NCBI RefSeq assembly: GCF_000832985.1
Contig: NZ_CP009920.1
Span: 3,342,501 to 3,406,500 of the forward strand
DNA from: Priestia megaterium NBRC 15308 = ATCC 14581
GTDB lineage: Bacteria > Bacillota > Bacilli > Bacillales > Bacillaceae_H
Length of the DNA stretch: 64,000 bases
Reading direction: 5' to 3'
The position numbers and the translations under genes were made by a program. Under the pieces are notes generated by a model. That model was not told the DNA's origin. It worked only from the letters and a program-made list of their open reading frames with translations, and did not search any database. Below, one piece after another: positions 44,582-54,396 of the stretch. Within the stretch, counting starts at the first letter, position 1. Each line of letters opens with the position of its first letter.

Positions 44582-45937
44582 ATGCCGCAACCATGGAAAC
44601 GACGAGTAAGGCAGATGTCTTCAGCTCAAATTATTGTTACATTTTACATAGTGGCTGTTACGCTTGGATTTCTATTACTTAGTATTCCAGAAGCTTTAAA
44701 GCCGGGAGTGAAGTTAGCATTTATTGATCGCTTATTTATTGCCGTTAGTGCGGTAAGTGTAACAGGGCTGACACCTGTCTCTACTCCGGATACATTTAGT
44801 ACAACGGGCTATTTTTTGCTCGCTTTTATTTTTCAAATCGGTGGTATTGGTGTAATGACACTCAGTACATTTATTTGGATGATTTTGGGTAAAAAAATCG
44901 GTTTAAAGGAACGTCAGCTCATTATGACAGACCATAACCAATCCCGCTTATCAGGATTAGTTGACTTGATGAGAAATATTTTATTTATTATTTTTGCCAT
45001 TGAACTAGTTGGCGCCATTGTTTTAGGATTACATTTTCTCCGTTATTATTCGAGCTGGACAGATGCATTTTTGCATGGTTTCTTTGCTTCTGTCAGCGCT
45101 ACAACAAATGCTGGCTTCGATATTACAGGATCTTCATTTATTCCGTATGCCCATGATTATTTTGTCCAAGTGGTAACCGTTATTTTAATTACGCTTGGAG
45201 CGATTGGATTCCCTGTATTAATTGAAATTAAGCACTATTTTTTAACATTTAAAGATAAGCGTAAATTTCAATTTTCGCTATTTACGAAGCTAACGACCAT
45301 TATGTTTTTTCTGCTGTTAGCAGGGGGAACAATCTTGATTCTTGTGCTAGAGCATTCAGGATTTCTAGCAGATAAGTCTTGGGATGAATCGTTTTTTTAT
45401 GCATTTTTCCAATCTGCTGCCACAAGGAGCGGAGGAGTAGCGACCATGAATATTAATGAGTTTTCACTTCCTACGTTAATTATGATGAGTGCGATGATGT
45501 TTATCGGTGCTTCACCGAGTTCAGTAGGGGGAGGAATTCGTACGACGACGTTTGCATTAAATATTCTTTTCCTGTTTTATTATGTCAGAGGAAATAAGAC
45601 GATTAAAATCTTTCGCCGCGAAATTCATGAAGATGACATTATTAAATCAGTAGCTGTATCGATGTTAGCCGTAATCATTTGCTCGATTTCTCTTCTTATT
45701 TTAAGTATTACAGAACATTTTTCTCTCATTGAGCTTATTTTTGAAGTGTGTTCAGCTTTTGGGACAACAGGTTTATCAATGGGAATTACGGGAGGGCTTT
45801 CGGATATCGGCAAATGCGTTATTATGATTTTAATGTTTATTGGCCGAATCGGCATGTTTTCATTTATTTTAATGCTTCGCCGTCCAACGTCTGGACCGGA
45901 TTATCACTATCCGAAAGAACGTATTATTATTGGATAA
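44582..45937 (+). CDS. ktrD: Ktr/Trk-type K+ transporter membrane subunit (KtrD-like)
   Basis: The 451-residue channel-like subunit has four M1-P-M2 repeats. P-loop filters are visible as SVTGLTPV, ATTNAGFD, TRSGGVAT and FGTTGLSMG. It imports potassium with a cytosolic KtrA/KtrC partner that is not encoded here. B. subtilis KtrD (YkrM) has no adjacent partner gene either, and lies near kinE-ogt-mtn as this gene does. ATG 44582 follows AAAGGAA. Element R6 begins three bases after the stop. Confidence 0.88.
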   Translation: MPQPWKRRVRQMSSAQIIVTFYIVAVTLGFLLLSIPEALKPGVKLAFIDRLFIAVSAVSVTGLTPVSTPDTFSTTGYFLLAFIFQIGGIGVMTLSTFIWMILGKKIGLKERQLIMTDHNQSRLSGLVDLMRNILFIIFAIELVGAIVLGLHFLRYYSSWTDAFLHGFFASVSATTNAGFDITGSSFIPYAHDYFVQVVTVILITLGAIGFPVLIEIKHYFLTFKDKRKFQFSLFTKLTTIMFFLLLAGGTILILVLEHSGFLADKSWDESFFYAFFQSAATRSGGVATMNINEFSLPTLIMMSAMMFIGASPSSVGGGIRTTTFALNILFLFYYVRGNKTIKIFRREIHEDDIIKSVAVSMLAVIICSISLLILSITEHFSLIELIFEVCSAFGTTGLSMGITGGLSDIGKCVIMILMFIGRIGMFSFILMLRRPTSGPDYHYPKERIIIG

Positions 45938-45939
45938 AA

Positions 45940-46270
45940 GAGGCTGAGGTAAAAATATGTTAGTTGAAGAAGAATCCGAACGAGCTTAATTCTTAATCAA
46001 GCTCGTTCGGATTTTTTTATGATGGTAAACATAGGTCTCATATGTTTAGCTGCTTCCAGCTGTTGATTGGAGGGTAAGGCGAAGACGCCTGCGGGAAAAG
46101 CGGAACAGGTGAGACCCCGCAGGAGCATAAGCGACGAGGAGGCTCACCGACCGCCTGCGGAAAGCGAAGCTTTGCACGGAAATCAACAGCGGTGTCACAA
46201 GCGGTTCAGATGAACTCATTTATCCCATTTGTTTGTCTTTAGATTAAAGTAATTTCGTTATGTTTCAACC
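45940..46270 (+). repeat. interspersed terminator-carrying element, copy R6 (long form)
   Basis: It begins just after the ktrD stop (GAGGCTGAGGTAAAAAT). The terminator stem TCCGAACGAGCTT / AAGCTCGTTCGGA lies at 45970-46017. The core from GCTGTTGATTGG to AATCAACAGC is nearly identical to R5. It ends GTTATGTTTCAACC. Confidence 0.88.
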
Positions 46271-46366
46271 GCTTTTTTACAGCTTTTTCTGCTTATATTA
46301 CGCATCAGAAAGTGCATTCTAAGAAAAGGAAGTTCAATGGACTTCCAAGCATAGGAGGGATATATG

Positions 46367-46525
46367 ATGGCAAAGCGTAAAGTAGGTTACAAATCAGCAC
46401 TGACTAACAATAATACACCAAAAGAGAGCCTTTCAGATGCAGAATTTGCTGCTGAATATGCTGGCGGCGAGGAGCCGGCTAAAGGCGCGAATCGCAATTC
46501 GAAAAAAGGAAAGCAAGGTAAGTAA
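46367..46525 (+). CDS. small basic protein, 52 aa, unknown
   Basis: The 52-residue hydrophilic protein starts MAKRKVGYKSAL and ends in a Lys/Gly/Asn tail. Its centre reads SDAEFAAEYAGGEEP. AGGAGGGATAT precedes two consecutive ATG codons (46364 and 46367). Two bases separate its stop from the next small gene, with which it forms a unit. The composition (short, charged, Asn/Lys/Gly) resembles minor spore proteins, but no family is recognised. Confidence 0.65.
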   Translation: MAKRKVGYKSALTNNNTPKESLSDAEFAAEYAGGEEPAKGANRNSKKGKQGK

Positions 46526-46527
46526 CG

Positions 46528-46701
46528 ATGAGCAAACATAAACAAAATAATAAGCATATCGCAAGCACTGAAGCGAAGCAAAAACAGTTACTGCAAGAAG
46601 AGTTCGGAGCGGAAATGGGCGATCCCAACGCAGCTAAAATATATGAATCCCTAGGAAAGACAAAGTCTGATAAAGAGCATGAAAAGAAAAAAGAATGTTA
46701 A
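46528..46701 (+). CDS. small charged protein, 57 aa, unknown
   Basis: The 57-residue hydrophilic protein MSKHKQNNKH...KKKEC is rich in Lys, Glu and Gln. It contains QEEFGAEMGDP, which recalls the EFAAEY motif of the preceding gene and, loosely, the EF(A/G)(T/S)E motif of gamma-type SASP. A terminator follows at once. Likely a sporulation-associated small protein by composition; unproven. Confidence 0.62.
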   Translation: MSKHKQNNKHIASTEAKQKQLLQEEFGAEMGDPNAAKIYESLGKTKSDKEHEKKKEC

Positions 46702-46702
46702 A

Positions 46703-46734
46703 GAAAAAAACCTCGGATATCCGAGGTTTTAGCT
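46703..46734. terminator. bidirectional intrinsic terminator
   Basis: The perfect stem AACCTCGGAT / ATCCGAGGTT has A and T runs outside. It serves the two small genes and the convergent radical SAM gene. Confidence 0.85.
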
Positions 46735-48498
46735 TACAACTGGAAGGCCAAATGCCTCTACAGGTGCTGAATAAAGTTTTGTATCATTTGCTTTTTGATC
46801 ATAATAAGCAAGAAGAACAGATGGTTGTTCATTTATTTTTCCCGTTTGTTTATAATACATATAGTCAAATGGAAGAATCTCTAAAACAGTGTGCTTGTAT
46901 AATTCTTTTTCAGCAAGCTGTTCAGCTTCAAAAGCCTGTCCCATGATAGAAGGATTAGCAAGCATTTGCTGATAGTAATGAGAGCGGACTTGTTTTTCTA
47001 CTTTATCGTCCCACCAAGGTTTACGAGGCTTATGCTTTTGGTTTTGTAAATAATCAATTTTCATAAACCCTTCAATCATTTCTTCATTTGAAAAATTCTC
47101 TGTTTCAATGTACTGTCTAAGGCGTTTGAATAAATCTTCAAGCTGATGGCCGATTCGAACCCAGCCCATTTCATCCCAATACGTCCCGAAGTTTTGGAAG
47201 AAATCAAAAGGTGTATCATAGCAGTGCTCTACTAAAAACTCTATTGTTTCATCCATTCGATGGTCATTCCAAAACTTTTCTAAAATATCTTCTACATGTT
47301 TAATGCGTACGACATCTGAAAATGGCAAGACGTTATTGCTTAAAATTTCATAAGGCGACTGATCCATGTATTGATAATTATAGTGAGGCGCACTTAAGCG
47401 TAAGCCTGTGCCGCGAAGCATTTTTAAAAAGCCTAGCTGAAGCTCTTCAGGGCGAAGTGCAAATACATCATTAAACGTATTCTTAAATGAGTTATAATCT
47501 TCGTCTGGCAGTCCCGCGATTAAATCTAAATGCTGATCGATCTTTCCGCCTTCTTTTACCATTGTTACGGTACGCGTTAACTTTTTAAAGTTTTGTTTGC
47601 GTTTGACTAGTTCATTGACAGCATCATTTGTAGATTGAACGCCAATTTCAAAGCGGAATAATCCTTTTGGCGCATTATCATTTAAGAACTGAATAACTTC
47701 TGGGCGCATAATATCGGCAGTAATTTCAAATTGAAATACGGTACCTTCACGATGTTCATCAATTAAAAATTGGAACATTTCCATGGCGTAGCTGCGGCTG
47801 ATGTTGAATGTGCGGTCTACGAACTTAATCGTGCGCGCTCCGTTATCCATCAAATAGCGAATATCTTCTTTTACCTTTTCTCTATCGAAATAGCGAACGC
47901 CTACTTCAATAGAAGAGAGACAGAACTGACAGCTAAACGGACAGCCGCGGCTTGTTTCAATATATACAACGCGTTTTGAAAGTTCTTGACGGTCTTCTTC
48001 AAAACGGAAAGGAGAAGGCATTTCGCGCAGATCAATTTTATTGCGCTGCGGGTTTACAACTGGTTTTCCTTCTTTTCGGAAAGCCACGCCGCTTACGTTT
48101 TCAAACTGGCGCTCTCCGTGAAGTTCGTCCAACAGCTGCTTGAATGTTTCTTCTCCTTCACCGATCGCGATAAAGTCAGCTTCAGGAATACGCTCTAGCC
48201 AGTGAGTTACATCATAGGTTACTTCTGGTCCACCGAATATAATGATGAGCTCGGGATTGATCTTTTTTAGCATTTGTGCGACTTTAATCGTTTCTTCAAT
48301 ATTCCAAATGTAACAGCTGAAACCAACAATATCTGGGTTGCGTTTATATAAATCCGTGACAATGTTCATAGCAGGATCTTTAATCGTATATTCGGCCATA
48401 TCCACTTTATAGTCAGGCTCGGCATAGGCTTTTAAACATCGAAGCGCTAAAGAAGTATGGATATACTTCGCATTCAATGTACTGACAACAATGTTCAT
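46729..48498 (-). CDS. B12-binding-domain radical SAM protein (DUF4080 type)
   Basis: The 589 residues have an N-terminal cobalamin-binding Rossmann domain (VVSTLNAKYIHTSLALRCL; IIFGGPEVTYD; AIGEGEETF). The radical SAM core has the cluster motif RGCPFSCQFCLSS (three cysteines, about residues 183-195). A C-terminal DUF4080-like region has DYLQNQKHKPRKPWW. Class B members carry out methylations or rearrangements; the substrate is unknown. It stands alone. AAAGGAG precedes the ATG. Confidence 0.85.
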   Translation of the reverse strand: MNIVVSTLNAKYIHTSLALRCLKAYAEPDYKVDMAEYTIKDPAMNIVTDLYKRNPDIVGFSCYIWNIEETIKVAQMLKKINPELIIIFGGPEVTYDVTHWLERIPEADFIAIGEGEETFKQLLDELHGERQFENVSGVAFRKEGKPVVNPQRNKIDLREMPSPFRFEEDRQELSKRVVYIETSRGCPFSCQFCLSSIEVGVRYFDREKVKEDIRYLMDNGARTIKFVDRTFNISRSYAMEMFQFLIDEHREGTVFQFEITADIMRPEVIQFLNDNAPKGLFRFEIGVQSTNDAVNELVKRKQNFKKLTRTVTMVKEGGKIDQHLDLIAGLPDEDYNSFKNTFNDVFALRPEELQLGFLKMLRGTGLRLSAPHYNYQYMDQSPYEILSNNVLPFSDVVRIKHVEDILEKFWNDHRMDETIEFLVEHCYDTPFDFFQNFGTYWDEMGWVRIGHQLEDLFKRLRQYIETENFSNEEMIEGFMKIDYLQNQKHKPRKPWWDDKVEKQVRSHYYQQMLANPSIMGQAFEAEQLAEKELYKHTVLEILPFDYMYYKQTGKINEQPSVLLAYYDQKANDTKLYSAPVEAFGLPVVS

Positions 48499-48691
48499 TC
48501 AAAAAGCTCCTTTTAACTCGTAATATGAAATCAATTTACTATTTTAGCACATTTGAGAAATAAAGTATAAATACCTTGCCACTTTTGTTGTGGAGGGGAA
48601 AGGATTTCGGTAAAATGTAACAGAAACGTAAAAGAAGAAAGAGTCTCGGTTAATGTAAACCTTGGTGAACGAAAAAAATGAGGTGGAAAAC

Positions 48692-49411
48692 GTGGAATAT
48701 AAGCGAATTAAGCCAAAAAAAATATACGAAGAAGTAGCTGAAACGCTTCTTGAGAATATAAAAGAAGGCAGCTTAAAGCCTGGTGACCGTTTGGATTCAG
48801 TGCAGCAGCTGGCGGAAAACTTTCAGGTAGGGCGCTCAGCTATTCGTGAAGCTCTTAGCGCTTTGCGGGCGATGGGGCTTCTGGAGATGAAGCAAGGAGA
48901 AGGCACATTTGTACGCGAATTTAACTCTGATATGCTGTCTTTGCCTGTAACTAGCGCTGTATTAATGAATAAAAATGATATTGAATATTTGCTTGAAGTG
49001 AGAAAAGTATTAGAAATTGGAGCTGTTCGAGCGGCAGCTCAAAAGAGAACAGATGCGGACCTTAAACAACTGTCTGATAGCCTGGAGCAAATGAAAGGAG
49101 CGTTTGGCAATGAAGAGCTGGGAGAGAAAGCAGATTTTGCTTTTCATTTAGCCATTGCCAAAGCCTCGCAAAACCCTCTTTTAGTGAAGCTTATGAATAA
49201 CGTATCAGAAATGATGATTGAAACGATGAAAGAGACAAGACGCATCTGGCTTTATGCGGAAGAAAAAACGGCTGAACGGATTTATAAAGAGCATCAGCAA
49301 ATTTATGAAGCTATTCTTTCTCAGCATGCAGAAGACGCTCAGCATTTTATGATGAGTCATCTTGATAATGTTGAACACGTGTTAATGAAATACATACCAG
49401 AAGAAAAATAA
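48692..49411 (+). CDS. lutR: GntR/FadR-family regulator LutR
   Basis: The 239 residues contain an N-terminal winged helix (KKIYEEVAETLLENIKEG, LAENFQVGRSAIREALSALRAMGLLEMKQGEGTFV described at residues about 40-75) and a C-terminal FCD ligand domain (DADLKQLSDSLEQM, ADFAFHLAIAKASQNPL). This is the FadR subgroup of GntR that includes LldR and LutR, lactate-responsive repressors. lutABC lies 2.8 kb downstream, with a TCATC-N-GATGA site at its promoter. GTG 48692 follows GAGGTG. Confidence 0.8.
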   Translation: MEYKRIKPKKIYEEVAETLLENIKEGSLKPGDRLDSVQQLAENFQVGRSAIREALSALRAMGLLEMKQGEGTFVREFNSDMLSLPVTSAVLMNKNDIEYLLEVRKVLEIGAVRAAAQKRTDADLKQLSDSLEQMKGAFGNEELGEKADFAFHLAIAKASQNPLLVKLMNNVSEMMIETMKETRRIWLYAEEKTAERIYKEHQQIYEAILSQHAEDAQHFMMSHLDNVEHVLMKYIPEEK

Positions 49412-49549
49412 TGCCATTTCAGGTAGAAAAGTGTGCACCAAATAACAGAAAAACTAAAATTCAAGCACCTTCCGATAATTTATGCTTGCTCTATTGTGAA
49501 AAGATTTACATAATAGAAACTAGGATTGTCAAATGGAGGGTTACAAAGT

Positions 49550-51070
49550 ATGAAAAAGCAATATAGAGATGATAGTTTAGCTTTGCATACAGATTTATAT
49601 GAACTGAATATGGCACATACGTATTTTAAAGACCATATTCATAAACGCCGTTCTGTATTTGAAGCTTACTTTCGTCGGATGCCGTTTGAAAGCGGTTATG
49701 CTGTGTTTGCCGGGCTAGAAAGAGTAATTGATTTTATTGCTAATTTCAGATTTAGCGAAACGGACTTAGATTATTTATATGAAGAATTGCATTATGAAGC
49801 GGAGTTTATCGACTATTTAAAGCAAGTTCGCTTTAGCGGTAATGTTCGTTCGGTTGTAGAAGGCGAAATGATTTTTGCTAACGAACCGATGCTGCAAATT
49901 GACGCTCCTTTAGCGCAAGCGCAGCTTATTGAAACGCCGCTTTTAAATATTTTAAATTTCCACCCGCTGATTGCGACAAAAGCATCGCGTATTCGCCTGG
50001 CCGCGGGAGAAGATAATTTATATGAGCATACGGGTACGAATCAGCTTATGGAATTTGGCTCAAGAAGAGCACACGAGATGGATGCTGCATTTTACGGAGC
50101 GAGAGCTGCTTATATTGGAGGCTTTGATGCAACCAGTAATGTCAGAGCGGGGAAAGTATTTGGAATTCCTGTGTCCGGCACTCATGCTCACGCGCTTGTT
50201 CAAGTCTATCGTGATGAGTACAGCGCGTTTAAAAAGTATGCGGAATCACACCGTAACTGTATCTTTTTAGTAGATACATATAATACGTTAAAATCAGGTA
50301 TTCCCAATGCTATTAAAGTAGCAAATGAAATGGGAGATCGCATTAATTTTATCGGTATTCGATTAGATAGCGGAAGACTTCCATATCTTTCTCAAGAGGC
50401 AAGAAAAATGCTTGATGAAGCCGGCTATCATGATGTGAAAATTTTTGCTTCGAATGATCTCGATGAGTACAGCATTCTAGATTTGAAAGCGCAAGGTGCC
50501 AAAATTGATGGATGGGGAGTTGGAACAAAACTCATGACATCTTTTGATCAGCCTGCGCTAGGAGCGGTGTACAAGCTGGTTTCGATTGAAGATGATCATG
50601 GAAACATGGTGGATACGATTAAACTGTCAGAGAATCCAGAAAAAATTTCCACTCCTGGTTTAAAAGAGGTATACCGAATTGTAAATCAAGTGAACCACAA
50701 ATGGGAAGGCGATTATATTACGATGCAAGACGAAATGCCGAATGAAGAGCAGCATTTAAAAATGTTTCATCCTATTCATACGCACGTCAGCAAGTTTGTC
50801 ACGAACTTTAACGCACGTAAAATTCACCAGCCAATCTTTACAGACGGCAAGCTTGTGTACGAGCAGCCTACCATTGAAGAAATGAGAGCCTACTGCTTAC
50901 AGAACTTAAAGCATCTATGGGATGACTACAAAGTCATTACAAAATCGAACGAAGATGTATTCCGTCCTACAGAGTATCCGGTAGACTTGAGTACAAACTG
51001 CTGGGATAACAAAATGCAAAATATTGAAGAGACTAGAAGCAAGTTACTATCTGATACCGTACTTGTGTAG
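49550..51070 (+). CDS. pncB: nicotinate phosphoribosyltransferase PncB
   Basis: The protein of 506 residues makes nicotinate mononucleotide from nicotinate and PRPP in the NAD salvage pathway. It begins SLALHTDLYELNMAHTYF, typical of the family. The substrate-binding GTNQLMEFGSRRAHEMDAA and GTHAHALVQVY (phospho-histidine region) follow, with FIGIRLDSGRLPYLS late. ATG 49550 has GGAGGG nine bases upstream. It forms an operon with nadE 35 bases downstream. Confidence 0.93.
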   Translation: MKKQYRDDSLALHTDLYELNMAHTYFKDHIHKRRSVFEAYFRRMPFESGYAVFAGLERVIDFIANFRFSETDLDYLYEELHYEAEFIDYLKQVRFSGNVRSVVEGEMIFANEPMLQIDAPLAQAQLIETPLLNILNFHPLIATKASRIRLAAGEDNLYEHTGTNQLMEFGSRRAHEMDAAFYGARAAYIGGFDATSNVRAGKVFGIPVSGTHAHALVQVYRDEYSAFKKYAESHRNCIFLVDTYNTLKSGIPNAIKVANEMGDRINFIGIRLDSGRLPYLSQEARKMLDEAGYHDVKIFASNDLDEYSILDLKAQGAKIDGWGVGTKLMTSFDQPALGAVYKLVSIEDDHGNMVDTIKLSENPEKISTPGLKEVYRIVNQVNHKWEGDYITMQDEMPNEEQHLKMFHPIHTHVSKFVTNFNARKIHQPIFTDGKLVYEQPTIEEMRAYCLQNLKHLWDDYKVITKSNEDVFRPTEYPVDLSTNCWDNKMQNIEETRSKLLSDTVLV

Positions 51071-51105
51071 ATTCCGTCAGCTAGTAATGAGAGGAGAGTT
51101 TTTTT

Positions 51106-51936
51106 ATGAAAGAGCTACAAAAGCAAATTATTGAAGAAATGCACGTCCAAAAAGAAATTAATCCCGTGGAAGAAATTCGCCGCAGCGTTGATTTTCTGAA
51201 ATCCTACATGAACAAATATCCGTTTTTACGTTCGTTTGTACTAGGTATTTCCGGCGGCCAAGATTCTACGTTAACTGGAAAGCTGGCGCAGCTAGCGGTT
51301 AATGAGTTGAACGAAGAAGCGGGAGAAGAGCGCTATCAGTTTATTGCTGTTCGTCTTCCATACGGTGTGCAAGCAGATGAAGCAGACTGTCAAGATGCAC
51401 TTGCTTTTATTCAACCAACAAAATCTATTTCTATTAACGTAAAACCAGCAGTAGATGCTATGCTTTCTGCTGTTGAAGAAGCGGCAGATGATAAAGTTTC
51501 CGACTTCAACAAAGGAAATGTAAAAGCGCGTGAACGAATGATTGCGCAATATACGGTAGCGGGCATGTACAGTGGAGTCGTACTCGGAACAGATCACTCT
51601 GCTGAAGCTGTTACAGGATTTTATACAAAATTCGGTGACGGAGGAGCTGACTTAGTACCTATTTTCCGTCTGAACAAGCGACAAGGAAAACAAATGCTAA
51701 AAAAATTAGGCTGTCCCGAGCATCTATATATGAAAAAACCAACGGCTGATTTGGAAGAAGATCGTCCACAGCTTCCGGATGAAGAAGCGCTTGGCGTAAC
51801 GTATGAGCAAATCGACGATTATTTAGAAGGCAAAGATGTAGGTGAACATGCAAGTAACGTCATTGAAGGTCACTTCTTAAAAACGCAGCATAAACGCCAA
51901 TTGCCAATCACAGTATTTGATGATTTTTGGAAATAA
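51106..51936 (+). CDS. nadE: NH3-dependent NAD+ synthetase NadE
   Basis: The 276-residue enzyme catalyses the last NAD step, amidating nicotinate adenine dinucleotide with ammonia and ATP. The P-loop is [41 protein letters not shown] and [16 protein letters not shown] are the substrate segments. It lacks a glutaminase domain, hence ammonia-dependent. Co-transcription with pncB links salvage to synthesis. Element R7 follows. Confidence 0.95.
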   Translation: MKELQKQIIEEMHVQKEINPVEEIRRSVDFLKSYMNKYPFLRSFVLGISGGQDSTLTGKLAQLAVNELNEEAGEERYQFIAVRLPYGVQADEADCQDALAFIQPTKSISINVKPAVDAMLSAVEEAADDKVSDFNKGNVKARERMIAQYTVAGMYSGVVLGTDHSAEAVTGFYTKFGDGGADLVPIFRLNKRQGKQMLKKLGCPEHLYMKKPTADLEEDRPQLPDEEALGVTYEQIDDYLEGKDVGEHASNVIEGHFLKTQHKRQLPITVFDDFWK

Positions 51937-51944
51937 ATAAGTAA

Positions 51945-52067
51945 GAAGCTAAGACAAAAGTAGTTTAGTTAAAGGAAGATCTGACCGGTGAAGATTCTTG
52001 ATAGAGAATCTTCACCGGTCGGATTTTTTTAATGTTATGGCAAACGTAGGTTTCACGTATCCCAATT
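51945..52067 (+). repeat. interspersed terminator-carrying element, copy R7 (short form)
   Basis: It starts GAAGCTAAGACAAAAGTAGTTTAG, carries the most diverged but longest perfect terminator stem (GACCGGTGAAGATTC / GAATCTTCACCGGTC), then GTTATGGCAAACGTAGGTTTCA. It then jumps to CGTATCCC, found near the far end of long copies. Internal deletion is clear. Confidence 0.75.
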
Positions 52068-52146
52068 TCTTATTTTTTATGAAAAAAAGATAGCAAACAA
52101 AGAAAGGTATTTTCGAAAAACTAGTGAAATTAGAAAAACATAGGAG

Positions 52147-52172
52147 TATAATAGCATTAAGTCATCTGATGA
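52147..52172 (+). promoter_or_regulatory. lutABC promoter -10 and LutR operator
   Basis: TATAAT lies at 52147-52152. The palindrome TCATC-T-GATGA at 52162-52172 falls at or just after the expected transcription start. This matches the site reported for LutR (TCATC-N-GATGA). Repression by road-block or promoter occlusion is likely. Confidence 0.75.
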
Positions 52173-52216
52173 CCTGTTAACTAAAAGAAGTAAAATGATC
52201 AGCTTGGAGGGAGCAA

Positions 52217-52939
52217 ATGATGAAAGTATCTTTATTTGCCACATGTTTGATTGATATGTTTCAAACAAATGTAGGAAAAGCGACGGTAGAATTGTTAGAA
52301 CGATTAGGATGCGAAGTGGATTTTCCAAAGAGTCAAGTTTGCTGCGGACAGCCTGCATATAACAGCGGTTACGTAAAAGAATCAAAAGAAGCGATGAAAA
52401 ACATGATAAAAGCGTTTGAACATGCAGAGTACGTTATATCTCCGTCTGGCTCGTGTGTGACAATGTTCAAAGAGTATCCCCATCTTTTTAAAGGTGATAC
52501 TGCATGGCATGAACCTGCCGTGAAGCTTGCTGATAAAACGTATGAGCTAACAGATTTTATTGTAAACGTTTTAAAAGTGGAAGATGTAGGAGCCAGTTTA
52601 AATGGTAAAGCCACTTATCATTCTTCTTGTCATATGACGCGTTTGCTAAACGTAAAAAAAGAACCTTTTACACTATTAAACAATGTAAAGGGTCTTGAAA
52701 TGGAAAACCTTGAAAACAGTCATAACTGCTGCGGATTCGGCGGGACGTTTTCGGTTAAAATGGGGCAAATCTCTGAACAAATGGTCGATGAAAAAGTGAG
52801 CTGTATAGCTAAGACAAACGCAGAGTACTTAATTGGAGCTGACTGCGGCTGTCTTATGAATATTGGAGGAAGAATTGAACGAAAAGGACAGCCTGTAAAA
52901 GTGATGCATATCGCTGAAGTGTTAAATAGCAGAATGTAA
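52217..52939 (+). CDS. lutA: L-lactate utilisation protein LutA
   Basis: The protein of 239-240 residues has two cysteine-rich CCG domains, with motifs [13 protein letters not shown] and [14 protein letters not shown], which bind iron-sulphur or related cofactors. LutA, LutB and LutC together oxidise L-lactate to pyruvate and allow growth on lactate. GGAGGGAGCAA precedes two ATG codons (52217, 52220); either may be used. First gene of lutABC. Confidence 0.93.
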   Translation: MMKVSLFATCLIDMFQTNVGKATVELLERLGCEVDFPKSQVCCGQPAYNSGYVKESKEAMKNMIKAFEHAEYVISPSGSCVTMFKEYPHLFKGDTAWHEPAVKLADKTYELTDFIVNVLKVEDVGASLNGKATYHSSCHMTRLLNVKKEPFTLLNNVKGLEMENLENSHNCCGFGGTFSVKMGQISEQMVDEKVSCIAKTNAEYLIGADCGCLMNIGGRIERKGQPVKVMHIAEVLNSRM

Positions 52940-52956
52940 AGAAAGGAGAATACCGA

Positions 52957-54396
52957 ATGTCTATGAAAATAGGAAACGATCAGTTTAAAAAACGCGTCGA
53001 TGATGGAGTCAATAATGCGTTTATGCGCTTTGCGGTTTCAGGTGCTCAAGAGCGCTTAAGAAGCCGTAGATTAGATGCGGCAGAAGAGTTAGGAAACTGG
53101 GAAGAATGGAGAGCGCTTGGCGAAGAAATTCGTCAGCATACGCTTGAAAATTTAGATTATTATTTAGAGCAGCTCACTGATAATGTAGCTAAACGCGGAG
53201 GCCACATTTTTTTCGCTCAAACAGCTGAAGAAGCGAATGAGTACATAAAAAATGTAGCGAAGCAAAAACAGGCAAAGAAAGTGGTTAAATCCAAGTCAAT
53301 GGTTACAGAAGAAATTCATATGAACGCTGCTTTAGAAGAACTAGGCTGTGAAGTTATTGAAACGGACTTAGGAGAATATATCCTGCAAGTAGATGATCAC
53401 GATCCGCCTTCTCATATCGTAGCTCCTGCGCTTCATAAAAATAAAGAACAAATTAGAGATGTGTTTCAGGAAAAGCTTTCTTATAAAAAGACAGAAAAAC
53501 CTGAAGAACTAGCTCTTCATGCCCGGGAAATGCTGAGAAAAGAATTTTTATCAGCAGATATTGGCATCACAGGATGTAATTTTGCGATTGCAGAATCTGG
53601 ATCTATTTCACTTGTAACCAATGAAGGAAATGCAAGGTTAACAACAGCCCTTCCTAAAACGCAAATTACGGTTATGGGAATGGAAAGAATTGTGCCAACG
53701 TTTGAAGAATTTGAAGTGTTGGTAAGCCTGTTAACTAGAAGTGCAGTAGGTCAGCGGCTTACAAGTTACGTAACAGCGCTTACAGGACCTAGACTTCCTG
53801 GAGAAGTAGATGGACCGGAAGAGTTTCACCTAGTAATTGTGGATAACGGACGATCTGCGATTTTAGGAACTGAATTTCAATCTGTTTTACAGTGTATTCG
53901 CTGTGCGGCATGTGTGAATGTATGTCCCGTGTATCGCCATATTGGAGGACATTCATATGGATCTATTTATTCAGGTCCGATTGGAGCTGTATTATCTCCT
54001 TTACTTGGAGGCTATGAAGACTACAAAGAGCTTCCATATGCCTCAACGCTATGCGCAGCCTGTACAGATGCCTGTCCGGTCAAAATTCCGCTGCATGAGC
54101 TATTGCACAAGCATCGTCAGCGAATTGTCGAAAAAGAAGGAAAAGCACCTATTTCGGAAAAGCTGGCGATGAAAGCATTTGGCTTGGGAGCAGCTTCTTC
54201 TTCTCTATATACAGTGGGCGCTAAAGTAGCACCGGCAGCTCTTACTCCTTTTATGTCAGGAAGCAGTATTTCCAAAGGGCCTGGTCCATTAAAAGCGTGG
54301 ACGGAAAGCAGAGAGTTTCCGGCGCCTACAAAAGAGCGCTTACGAGATTGGTTTGATAAAAGGAGTGATGAGGATGAACGGAAGCATTCAAAATAG
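52957..54396 (+). CDS. lutB: L-lactate utilisation iron-sulphur protein LutB
   Basis: The 479 residues have an LutB/LldF (DUF162) domain (about 60-300; [18 protein letters not shown]). Two ferredoxin-like 4Fe-4S motifs follow: [12 protein letters not shown] and [11 protein letters not shown]-terminal tail completes it. It is the electron-transfer subunit. AAAGGAG precedes the ATG. Its end overlaps the start of lutC by 23 bases, so the two are coupled. Confidence 0.93.
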   Translation: MSMKIGNDQFKKRVDDGVNNAFMRFAVSGAQERLRSRRLDAAEELGNWEEWRALGEEIRQHTLENLDYYLEQLTDNVAKRGGHIFFAQTAEEANEYIKNVAKQKQAKKVVKSKSMVTEEIHMNAALEELGCEVIETDLGEYILQVDDHDPPSHIVAPALHKNKEQIRDVFQEKLSYKKTEKPEELALHAREMLRKEFLSADIGITGCNFAIAESGSISLVTNEGNARLTTALPKTQITVMGMERIVPTFEEFEVLVSLLTRSAVGQRLTSYVTALTGPRLPGEVDGPEEFHLVIVDNGRSAILGTEFQSVLQCIRCAACVNVCPVYRHIGGHSYGSIYSGPIGAVLSPLLGGYEDYKELPYASTLCAACTDACPVKIPLHELLHKHRQRIVEKEGKAPISEKLAMKAFGLGAASSSLYTVGAKVAPAALTPFMSGSSISKGPGPLKAWTESREFPAPTKERLRDWFDKRSDEDERKHSK

